Source: Bacteroidota bacterium
GTDB taxonomy: Bacteria; Bacteroidota; Bacteroidia; CAIKAF01
Length of the DNA: 7,366 bases
Assembly: GCA_023432985.1 (NCBI GenBank)
Contig: JAEZEQ010000071.1
Coordinates: 1-7,366 of the forward strand
Reading direction: 5' to 3'
Below are positions 1-6,527 of the stretch, piece by piece. Every line of letters starts with the position of its first letter. Position 1 is the first letter of the stretch. The position numbers and the translations under genes were made by a program. The notes beneath the pieces are model-generated. The model had not been told where the DNA came from. It did not search any database and saw nothing but the letters and a program-made list of their open reading frames with translations.

Positions 1-1010
1 GGACTTACCGGATCTTGTATATGCCATGCCAATAAGGTATTGATATCCTGTTGTGCAGAATAGGTATGTGCCAAATCGCCCAATGCCCAGCTTGCCCCTA
101 AATAGCCGTCGTATGCCACCATTTGGTAAAACATTGCCCTTGCAGCATCTCCTTTAATGCTTTGTTTGGGCTCGAATACCAATACACCATTGCTGTCATG
201 CCCAAGTTTACAATCTAAATAACCCGAAGTCATATTCACCACATCACCATATGCATAATTAGAACGACGGGAATTTACGCCCGTATTTTTCACCAATAAT
301 AAATTGTGATAATCTGCCCCCGGATCACTGGAAGTAGAACCTCCATTAGGCATCCAACTGCGGGGCATGCAATGCTCGCGGCTATAATCAATTCCCGTAA
401 AACTAAACGGCCCGCTATAAACTTGAATCTCGTTGGAATAGGCGCATGTTACCGTTTTTTGTCCGTTTACCGTATCGCGTTCCATTACGGCAGGCACCAA
501 AAAAACACCATAGTCGCCATAGGGCTGAAATATTTTATTATTGCGCAAACGATAGGTTAAATCCGAAATAAAATTGGGCGAATTTAAATCGAGCGCACTG
601 TAATAATTCCCAATCAATTTCCCTGCCGAAGTAACCTGGCCCACCAGCGGATTATTTACTTTATAGGCACAATTTACACCCACGCCGTTATAAGCAAATA
701 TGGTGATATAATAGGTAATTCCGGCTTGCACTTCCGATATGCTAAACTGCGAAGAGGTGCCCGTACTAAAGATTTTCCCATTTCCAACACCCTGACCTTT
801 TTGATACTCAACTCCGTCCTGAGGCACAAAACTTAGCGGAGCCGTAGAGCGCACAACCAGGTATTTTTCAGCATCGGAGGGACTAAAGCTCAATTGAAAT
901 GAATAGGGCTTTATATTTGAAAACTGAAGCGATGTAGGTTGGGCTTGAGGCTCTTGAGAAAAGCTAAGTAGGGACTGGAGAAAGAATAATATCAAAAAAG
1001 TTTTTTTCAT
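1..1010 (-). CDS. Secreted endonuclease I family nuclease with N-terminal Fn3-like domain (3' end beyond window)
   Basis: The frame is open from ATG at 1010 to the window edge: 336 full codons with no stop, C-terminus missing. Residues 1-19 form a signal peptide (MKKTFLILFFLQ...SFSQ). Residues ~24-123 resemble the fibronectin-III-like domains of secreted Bacteroidota proteins (YLVVRST, then AGITYY and FAYNG). From ~134 the sequence follows the endonuclease I family (Endonuclease_1; E. coli EndA, Vibrio Vvn): YYS at 136-138, REHCMPRSW at 211-219, DYHNL at 233-237, VNSRRSNYAYG at 245-255, KGDAARAMFY at 286-295 and WHIQDPVS at 329-336. By family knowledge this is a beta-beta-alpha-metal, non-specific DNase/RNase. 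E212-H213 should be the metal ligand and general base, and an Asn in the RSN motif (N251) a second ligand. It starts 7 bp after the stop of the EEP gene, so the two are probably co-transcribed. A type IX secretion C-terminal domain may lie beyond the edge; this is not visible. Family assignment is strong; substrate preference is unknown. Confidence 0.92.
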   Translation of the reverse strand, partial: MKKTFLILFFLQSLLSFSQEPQAQPTSLQFSNIKPYSFQLSFSPSDAEKYLVVRSTAPLSFVPQDGVEYQKGQGVGNGKIFSTGTSSQFSISEVQAGITYYITIFAYNGVGVNCAYKVNNPLVGQVTSAGKLIGNYYSALDLNSPNFISDLTYRLRNNKIFQPYGDYGVFLVPAVMERDTVNGQKTVTCAYSNEIQVYSGPFSFTGIDYSREHCMPRSWMPNGGSTSSDPGADYHNLLLVKNTGVNSRRSNYAYGDVVNMTSGYLDCKLGHDSNGVLVFEPKQSIKGDAARAMFYQMVAYDGYLGASWALGDLAHTYSAQQDINTLLAWHIQDPVS

Positions 1011-1017
1011 CTATTGT

Positions 1018-2082
1018 TTATTTTAGCTTGTAAAGATAAACAATTGTAGGGAAGTGGTCACTATAACCGCCCGCATATTCATTTCCAATATAGGTACGCC
1101 ATGGATAACCCTTGAAATTACCCGACTTTTGAGTGAGATGAGGGCGATTATACACTTCGGCACGCTTAAAAAATAAAGGCTTATCATCATCGTCGTCGTC
1201 GTCCTCATCCGTATCTTTTAATAAGGATTTAGAAATAATAATCTGATCGAATAAATTCCAAGAATCATTCCAGGCCAAAGAACCTATACCCTGGCGATAT
1301 AAATTGTAAAAAGGATTATATAACTGCCCTTCTTTTAATTTTCCGATTTTTCCACCTGCATTCAAAACCTCGGCAACACTAATATTATTTGGATCATCAT
1401 TTAAATCGCCCATGACGATAATGTGGGCATCATCATCCTCGGCATAAATTTGATCTATTTTATTACGCACCACACGAGCGGCCTGCTGCCGAAGATGTGC
1501 CGAAGCCTCTTCCCCGCCCCTGCGCGAAGGCCAGTGGTTTACAAATACATGCGTCTCTTCGCCCAACAATAAACCCTTCACATATAAAACATCTCGGGTC
1601 GGATTCAACAACTCGCCTTTCTTGTCCTTCAAAGCAACCGCTAAAGGCTCACTTTCGGTGACAATAAAATAACGCGGATTATACATCAATGCGACATCAA
1701 CACCCCGATTATAAGGCGAATCATAATGCTCTATCTGATAGTTTCTCGAAACCAAAGACGGATGCCGGGCCAACTCTTCCAATACCCAACGATTTTCCAC
1801 CTCACACACACCCAATAAAGCTACTCCATCCGGTGTAGTTTCGGTTGCAAGTTTAGAAATAACCGAACTCAATTGCTCGATTTTTTCACGAAAAATCTTA
1901 TTCGTATATTTTTTTTCTCCATCCGGCAAAAACTCTTCATCTAAACGATTGGGGTCATTAATGGTGTCGAAAAGATTCTCAACATTATAAAAACCAACTG
2001 CGGCAACCTTATAGGTCTTTTGCGCCGATAATGAAAATACAAACGCAATGAAAACGACGAATACGGAAATGTTTTTTTTCAA
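1018..2082 (-). CDS. Exported endonuclease/exonuclease/phosphatase (EEP) family protein
   Basis: This is a predicted extracytoplasmic metal-dependent phosphodiesterase or nuclease of the DNase I-like EEP fold. I chose the TTG at 2082 (354 aa) because it directly precedes a standard signal peptide (LKKNISVFVV...SLSAQ, residues 1-21). A longer reading from a TTG at 2145 would add 21 residues ahead of the signal and would place the promoter inside the gene. EEP landmarks in order, numbered from 2082: FYNVENLFD (31-39), the metal-binding glutamate in CEVEN (93-97), RGVDVALMY (126-134), VNHWPSRRGG (181-190, catalytic His 183), MGDLNDDP (224-231; Asp 226 and Asn 228) and the C-terminal SDH (341-343). 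All key residues are present. An Asp-rich tract (290-300) sits before the last part of the fold. It leads the minus-strand unit, diverges from the TonB-receptor operon, and is followed 7 bp later by the endonuclease I gene. Nucleic acid is the likeliest substrate, but the fold also covers lipid and inositol phosphodiesterases. Confidence 0.9.
   Translation of the reverse strand: MKKNISVFVVFIAFVFSLSAQKTYKVAAVGFYNVENLFDTINDPNRLDEEFLPDGEKKYTNKIFREKIEQLSSVISKLATETTPDGVALLGVCEVENRWVLEELARHPSLVSRNYQIEHYDSPYNRGVDVALMYNPRYFIVTESEPLAVALKDKKGELLNPTRDVLYVKGLLLGEETHVFVNHWPSRRGGEEASAHLRQQAARVVRNKIDQIYAEDDDAHIIVMGDLNDDPNNISVAEVLNAGGKIGKLKEGQLYNPFYNLYRQGIGSLAWNDSWNLFDQIIISKSLLKDTDEDDDDDDDKPLFFKRAEVYNRPHLTQKSGNFKGYPWRTYIGNEYAGGYSDHFPTIVYLYKLK
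1183..1215 (-). repeat. GAY trinucleotide tract encoding an Asp-rich run
   Basis: On the minus strand eleven codons read D-T-D-E followed by seven Asp codons (four GAC, then three GAT), residues 290-300 of the EEP protein. The repeat unit is three bases, so length changes would stay in frame. It lies in a loop between the FDQIIIS strand and the C-terminal GNFKGYPWR...SDH segment. Confidence 0.75.
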
Positions 2083-2108
2083 AATACTGAAATAGGTTAA
2101 ATTCGTCG

Positions 2109-2116
2109 CAAATATA
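2109..2116 (-). promoter_or_regulatory. Predicted -7 element for the EEP-endonuclease I unit
   Basis: The minus strand reads TATATTTG, an exact match to the Bacteroidota -7 consensus TAnnTTTG. Transcription would start near 2103, giving a leader of about 20 nt before the TTG at 2082. No good TTTG -33 box is seen at the usual spacing. The location supports the shorter start of the downstream gene. Confidence 0.55.
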
Positions 2117-2134
2117 ATACCAAATTCACAGAGT

Positions 2135-2151
2135 ACATGAGCCAATCATGT
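2135..2151. promoter_or_regulatory. Short inverted repeat, possible operator
   Basis: ACATGA-gccaa-TCATGT is a perfect 6-bp inverted repeat with a 5-bp spacer. It covers the expected -33 region of the minus-strand promoter and lies about 50 bp upstream of the plus-strand -7 element. The arms are short, so chance is possible, but the position fits a regulator site shared by the two divergent units. Confidence 0.3.
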
Positions 2152-2201
2152 TAACTGTGGATTAATATTTATAAAATACTTTAATATTCCAATTTGGGTA
2201 G

Positions 2202-2209
2202 TACCTTTG
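2202..2209 (+). promoter_or_regulatory. Predicted -7 element for the TonB-receptor operon
   Basis: TACCTTTG matches the Bacteroidota -7 consensus TAnnTTTG, followed by a GTAGCCGCAAAA stretch of the kind common downstream of such promoters. A weak -33-like CTTTAA lies at 2179-2184, 17 bp upstream. Transcription would start near 2215, leaving a leader of only ~14 nt before the ATG at 2229. Confidence 0.65.
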
Positions 2210-2228
2210 TAGCCGCAAAAACGTGCAG

Positions 2229-5012
2229 ATGAAAAAATTTATATTCCTGTTTTGCATTTCCTTTTTAGGTTTTGCCCATTTTTCCAACGCTCAAAATGGC
2301 CTTGTAAGTGGCAGAGCAATAGATGTCTACAGCAATAAACCGCTGAAAGAAATCAAGGTTCAAATTTTACCGATCGGCTTAATTACCAGCACCGATGAGA
2401 ATGGCTTTTTCCAAATCGAGGGCGTACCCTACGGCGATTACAGCATTCAATATTCAGGCACGGAAATTGTCACCGTTTCCCGTAAAATCAGCGTTCAATC
2501 GCCCGAAACCAAAGTGGGAGTTATCCCTCTTTCTATGCTTACCGGCGATATTCAAACCATCGCTGATGATGTAGTGCCTTCCATAACAGAAAATGATGAG
2601 GGCGGGCAAGAAGGCGCAGGTGACAATAATGTGAGCGGAATACTTTCTGCCTCACGCGATGTCTATCTCAATACCGCATCTTTCACTTTTGGTCAGGCTC
2701 GTTTCCGATTAAGAGGCTATGATACCGATAATTTTCTGGTGATGATTAACGGCATTCCCATGAATAAACTCGATAATAATGAGGTATATTGGAGCACCTG
2801 GGGCGGATTAAACGATATGTTCCGCTTCCGCGACAATGCATACGGATTGGAAGCCTCGAATTTCGCATTTGGAGAAGCCAATGGGTCTTCGAATACCGAC
2901 GCTACGGCCATACGTCAACGCAAACAATTCAGAGCTTCCTATGCCTACTCAAACCGTTCGTATAACCACCGTATTATGGCTACCTATTCATCAGGAATTC
3001 TGAAAAAAGGATGGGCTTTCTCGGCTTCGGCATCCTATAGAGTCGCCAAACAATCTTATATGCCGGGAACTTTTTACGATTCTTGGGCCTATTTCCTTGC
3101 CGCTTCTAAAAAAATCGGAGATAAACATATTATTAACTTAACGGCATTTGGCGTACCTACCCGTCGCGGTAAAATGTCGCCCGCCGTACAAGAAATGTAC
3201 GATATAGCCGGATCCAATTATTATAATCCGGTTTGGGGTTATCAAAATGGGAAAGTGCGTAATTCCCGAGTATTCCAAAGTCACCTCCCTACTTTTATCT
3301 TCTCGCACGAATTCAATATCGATAAAACATCGAACCTGCATACAGCTGTCGCATTCCAATTCGGAGAAACGGCAAACTCGGCCTTGAACTGGTACAATGC
3401 CCCAAATCCAAATCCCGATTATTACCGCAATCTACCCTCAAATCAGGTCGACAGTAGTTTAGCTGCTCAGATCTATGAACTATATTCTACGATCGAACAA
3501 GCTCGCCAGGTAAGATGGGATAAATTGTACGAAGTAAATGTTTTGGGCATAGATACTGTACATAATGCAAACGGAATCGAAGGCAATACAGTCACCGGAA
3601 AACGCTCGAGATATGTAATCGAAGAAAGGGTTGTTCGCTCTAAAGATTTTACGTTGAATTCTTATTACAACAAAACTTTCGGTAAGCATGTAGACTTTAC
3701 AGCCGGTCTGAACTACCGCTTTAGTCACGCCCGTAACTTTAAACGCGTGAAAGATTTATTGGGAGGAGATTTCTTTGTGGACCTCAACCAATTTGCCGAA
3801 CTCGCATTTAGAGACGAGGTAACCAATCAGAATAATATAGAAACCCCAAATCGCATTGTAAAAGAAGGAGACGAATACGGATATAATTATACCTATACAC
3901 ACCACAAAGCCGGTGCATGGGTACAAGCAAAAGTGAATTTCAAGAAAGTGGAATTCTTTGCTGCAGCCGGATTAAACATAAGCGCATATTGGAGAAAAGG
4001 TCTTTGGCAAACAGGATTATTCCCCGACGGGTCTAAAGGAAAATCCGAAGAATTCTTATTCATTAATCCCAGCGTTAAAGGTGGGGTAACCTATAAAATA
4101 AACGGAAGAAATTATATCTATGCAAACTCTTCCTATTTCACCAGAGCACCTTATATTTTCAACATTTTCCTTTCGCCCAATACACGTAATCAGACGGCTT
4201 CGCACATAGAGAGCGAACAAATTACGGCAAGCGAATTGGGCTATACCTACAATTCGCCCAAAGTGAAAATTAAAATACTCGGTTATTATGCCCAATTCCT
4301 AAATGGAACCGAAACCAAAAGGTATTGGCACGATCAGTATAACTCCAACGTAAACCAAACCATGACCAATATGGACAGACAATATGTGGGTGGTGAATTT
4401 GGCGTGGAAGGAAATATTTACAAAGGCTTTGGTATGAATGCCGTTGTGGGAATTGGACGCGGTACATATATAGACCGCCCTACGGTTACCCTCACCAGCG
4501 ATAATACAGCCGAAGTTTTACTGGAAAATGAAACGGTTTATTTCAAGAATTTCCATGCCGTAGCCGGACCACAGTGGGCAAACTCATTGGGTATTTTTTA
4601 TAACTCACCCCAATATTGGTTTGTGCGACTCAATGCCAATTGGTTCGACTGGATCTATGTTGAAGCCAATCCCATTCGCCGCACAGCAGGTGCCGTGGAG
4701 GGACTTGAACAAGGTAGCGAATTATATAATACCATCGTAAACCAGGAAAAACTGGCCGGACAATTTGTGATGGATATCTTCGGTGGATACAGCTGGAGAT
4801 TGAATAATACTTTCAAAAATATGAAAGGCGGATCTAAGTATATCAACTTCACGTTGAGTATTAATAACCTGTTGAATAATACAAAATTCCGCACAAACGG
4901 TTTCGAACAATTGCGCTTCGATTTCGAAGAAAGAAATACCCAAAAATTTGCCAATAAATATTTCTACAATTACGGAATCAATGCATTCCTAAATGTAACT
5001 TTCCGTATGTAA
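2229..5012 (+). CDS. TonB-dependent outer-membrane receptor with carboxypeptidase-regulatory-like domain
   Basis: Predicted outer-membrane, proton-motive-force-driven importer of 927 aa. I prefer the ATG at 2229 to the in-frame GTG at 2223 because it gives a clean signal peptide (MKKFIFLFCISF...SNAQ, residues 1-22). Residues ~24-103 form a carboxypeptidase-regulatory-like beta domain (TDENGFFQIEGVPYGDYSI), as is usual in Bacteroidota receptors. The plug follows at ~110-230, with FRLRGYD (159-165), VMINGIPM and YWSTWGGLND. The rest is a long beta-barrel rich in aromatic residues, with family motifs such as TFYDSWAYF and SNYYNPVWGYQNG, ending in an NVTFRM outer-membrane beta-signal. Length is normal. 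I cannot point to a clear TonB box. It leads an operon with a DUF5689 lipoprotein 37 bp downstream and diverges from two nuclease genes. It lacks a SusD partner, so it is not a classical SusC. Substrate is unknown; nucleic acid fragments or another phosphorylated ligand are inferred from neighbours only. Confidence 0.93.
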   Translation: MKKFIFLFCISFLGFAHFSNAQNGLVSGRAIDVYSNKPLKEIKVQILPIGLITSTDENGFFQIEGVPYGDYSIQYSGTEIVTVSRKISVQSPETKVGVIPLSMLTGDIQTIADDVVPSITENDEGGQEGAGDNNVSGILSASRDVYLNTASFTFGQARFRLRGYDTDNFLVMINGIPMNKLDNNEVYWSTWGGLNDMFRFRDNAYGLEASNFAFGEANGSSNTDATAIRQRKQFRASYAYSNRSYNHRIMATYSSGILKKGWAFSASASYRVAKQSYMPGTFYDSWAYFLAASKKIGDKHIINLTAFGVPTRRGKMSPAVQEMYDIAGSNYYNPVWGYQNGKVRNSRVFQSHLPTFIFSHEFNIDKTSNLHTAVAFQFGETANSALNWYNAPNPNPDYYRNLPSNQVDSSLAAQIYELYSTIEQARQVRWDKLYEVNVLGIDTVHNANGIEGNTVTGKRSRYVIEERVVRSKDFTLNSYYNKTFGKHVDFTAGLNYRFSHARNFKRVKDLLGGDFFVDLNQFAELAFRDEVTNQNNIETPNRIVKEGDEYGYNYTYTHHKAGAWVQAKVNFKKVEFFAAAGLNISAYWRKGLWQTGLFPDGSKGKSEEFLFINPSVKGGVTYKINGRNYIYANSSYFTRAPYIFNIFLSPNTRNQTASHIESEQITASELGYTYNSPKVKIKILGYYAQFLNGTETKRYWHDQYNSNVNQTMTNMDRQYVGGEFGVEGNIYKGFGMNAVVGIGRGTYIDRPTVTLTSDNTAEVLLENETVYFKNFHAVAGPQWANSLGIFYNSPQYWFVRLNANWFDWIYVEANPIRRTAGAVEGLEQGSELYNTIVNQEKLAGQFVMDIFGGYSWRLNNTFKNMKGGSKYINFTLSINNLLNNTKFRTNGFEQLRFDFEERNTQKFANKYFYNYGINAFLNVTFRM

Positions 5013-5049
5013 TTTTCTTTAATTTTAATAAAAACGCTATTTTTAATAT

Positions 5050-6474
5050 ATGAAAACAATAGGAATCACATTCAAATCCATCCTTGTATTGGCACTTATG
5101 CTTGCCTCAAGCGGTTGTATTCAAGACAAATTCGATCAACCACCGGTAGATGGTCAAGATCCGGACATGACGGCTACGCATACAATTGCCGACCTGAAAC
5201 AAATGTATACAGGCACTACGTATGCCATTACCGATTCGATTATAATCAGCGGTATTATTAATGCCGATGACCGCACCGGTAATTTTTATAAAGTCATTAC
5301 ACTTCAAGACGAAACAGCCGGATTGGCCATTCGTGTCGATGGAAATAGTCTTTTCTCTATCTATCCTGTGGGCCGTCGTATTTTCATTAAAATGAAAGGT
5401 CTTTATATAGGTGAATATAACGGAATGATTCAAATCGGAGGTGCTCCTACTGCAGGCACCATCAATGAAGTGGAAGCTATTCCAAATGCCATTTTAGAGA
5501 ATTTTATCGTTAAAGGAAGCCTCAATAATCCTCTTACTCCGTTGAATCTTACCATAGATCAACTGAATAACAGTCACCAAAACATGTTGATTCGCCTAGA
5601 TTCTGTCGAAATCGCCGCTTCCGATACTTCAAAAACCTATGCCAATTATGTGACACAAACATCTTCGAATATTAATGTTAAGGATTGTAATTCGAATACG
5701 GCTGTATTGCGTAATAGCGGGTTTGCAGATTTTGCTGCCGAGCCCCTTCCAAACGGCAGAGGTTCACTTACCGCCATTTACAGCGTATTTGGCTCAACCA
5801 AGCAACTTCTAATCCGCGATACAGACGATCTTATTTTAAACGGGCCACGTTGTGGTTCGGCTCCCATCCCGGGCGTATTGATCAGCATCCGTGAGTTGAG
5901 AAATATGTATACCGGAGCCAATACGCCAATCCCAAGCGGAAGAAAAATTAAAGGCGTGGTTATCTCCGATTTTATGTCGGGCAATTTGGTTGGCCCGAAC
6001 ATGATTGTACAAGATGCTAGTGCAGGTATCACTTTCCGTTTCGGAAGCAATTACAACCACAGTTTCTCTATGAATACGGAGGTAGAAATCAGCCTCGATG
6101 GTGCCGAAATCACCACTTTCTCCGGATTAATGCAAGTGCAATATATAGACCCGGTTGATGTTTCGGTTATTGGTACGGCTAATGTTACACCGCGTCAGGC
6201 AACGATACAACAAGTAAGCGACAGCAGTTTATCCTGGGAAAGTACATTGGTAGAAATTTCTGCCGCCACCATTACCAATACCCAAAATCCGGGTGTATAC
6301 AACGGAAATGCCAATGCCAACGACGGAACGGCTTCTATGGTATTATATACCCGTTCTGCTGCGAACTTCTCTGGAACAGCTTTACCTGCAGGTCCTGTGA
6401 ATTTCAAAGCTATCGTAAGCCGATTTAATGCCACAAAACAATTGCAACTAAGAAACATCAATGATGTTCAATAA
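5050..6474 (+). CDS. DUF5689 domain lipoprotein with two tandem DUF5689/OB-like units
   Basis: Predicted outer-membrane lipoprotein of 474 aa. The signal peptide ends in a lipobox, S-S-G-C at residues 20-23, and IQDKFDQPP follows the lipidated Cys23, like a Bacteroidota lipoprotein sorting region. Residues ~44-262 and ~277-474 are diverged copies of one architecture. Each opens with DUF5689-type motifs (IADLKQMYTG / IRELRNMYTG; SGIINADDRTGNFYK / GVVISDFMSGNL; LQDETAGLAIRV / VQDASAGITFRF). Each ends with an OB-like segment (AIYSVFGSTKQLLIRDTDD / AIVSRFNATKQLQLRNIND). No catalytic motif is seen, which suggests binding rather than catalysis. The gene follows the TonB receptor by 37 bp of AT-rich DNA without its own evident promoter, so the two should be co-expressed and may form a complex. 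DUF5689 has no established function that I know of. A nucleic-acid-binding role is inferred from the OB-like fold and the nuclease neighbours. Confidence 0.88.
   Translation: MKTIGITFKSILVLALMLASSGCIQDKFDQPPVDGQDPDMTATHTIADLKQMYTGTTYAITDSIIISGIINADDRTGNFYKVITLQDETAGLAIRVDGNSLFSIYPVGRRIFIKMKGLYIGEYNGMIQIGGAPTAGTINEVEAIPNAILENFIVKGSLNNPLTPLNLTIDQLNNSHQNMLIRLDSVEIAASDTSKTYANYVTQTSSNINVKDCNSNTAVLRNSGFADFAAEPLPNGRGSLTAIYSVFGSTKQLLIRDTDDLILNGPRCGSAPIPGVLISIRELRNMYTGANTPIPSGRKIKGVVISDFMSGNLVGPNMIVQDASAGITFRFGSNYNHSFSMNTEVEISLDGAEITTFSGLMQVQYIDPVDVSVIGTANVTPRQATIQQVSDSSLSWESTLVEISAATITNTQNPGVYNGNANANDGTASMVLYTRSAANFSGTALPAGPVNFKAIVSRFNATKQLQLRNINDVQ
5179..6471 (+). repeat. Internal protein-level duplication in the DUF5689 lipoprotein
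   Basis: Unit 1 is about 5179-5835 and unit 2 about 5878-6471. They share ordered motifs (MYTG, SGNxx-type loop, LQD/VQD-x2-AG, LPxG, TKQLxLR) at similar spacing, but the DNA is well diverged, so the duplication is old. A Pro-rich linker with Cys268 (CGSAPIPG) separates them. Confidence 0.75.
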
Positions 6475-6481
6475 GTTTTAC

Positions 6482-6489
6482 TATATTTG
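6482..6489 (+). promoter_or_regulatory. Predicted -7 element ahead of the sphingomyelinase-like gene
   Basis: TATATTTG is an exact match to the Bacteroidota -7 consensus. It starts 8 bp after the DUF5689 gene stop. Transcription would begin near 6494-6497, right at the base of the terminator hairpin, so the hairpin would make up nearly the whole 5' leader. No clear -33 box is seen. The motif is short and AT-rich, so chance is possible. Confidence 0.4.
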
Positions 6490-6496
6490 ACTAAAC

Positions 6497-6527
6497 AAGG
6501 GTATGATGCTTTTCATACCCTTTTTTT
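6497..6527 (+). terminator. Intrinsic terminator of the receptor-lipoprotein operon
   Basis: The arms AAGGGTATGA (6497-6506) and TCATACCCTT (6513-6522) pair over 10 bp around a 6-nt loop, and the T-run continues to 6527. It lies 22 bp after the DUF5689 stop codon. The next gene's ATG begins at 6528, immediately after the last T. Confidence 0.85.

Noticed and set aside
306..560. Open frame of 84 codons on the plus strand
   Set aside because: It lies antisense inside the endonuclease I gene, whose conserved motifs fix the real frame; the product resembles no family I know.
2162..2188. Direct repeat TTAATATT at 2162-2169 and 2181-2188 upstream of the receptor promoter
   Set aside because: Eight AT-only bases in an AT-rich intergenic region are readily expected by chance; no further copies or symmetry support an operator.
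3138..4954. Several minus-strand open frames of 65-99 codons inside the TonB-receptor gene
   Set aside because: They overlap each other and the well-supported receptor frame, have no export signals or recognisable motifs, and look like antisense shadows.
2229..5012. Reading the receptor as a classical SusC glycan transporter
   Set aside because: No SusD homologue or glycoside hydrolase is present; the neighbours are nucleases and a DUF5689 protein.
5029..5045. TAAAAA-N5-TTTTTA hairpin between receptor and lipoprotein genes
   Set aside because: The stem is six A:T pairs only, too weak for a terminator or attenuator, and simply reflects base composition.
5107..6461. Minus-strand open frames of 74-108 codons inside the DUF5689 gene
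   Set aside because: These are antisense shadows of a gene with clear conserved protein motifs; no promoter or domain supports them.
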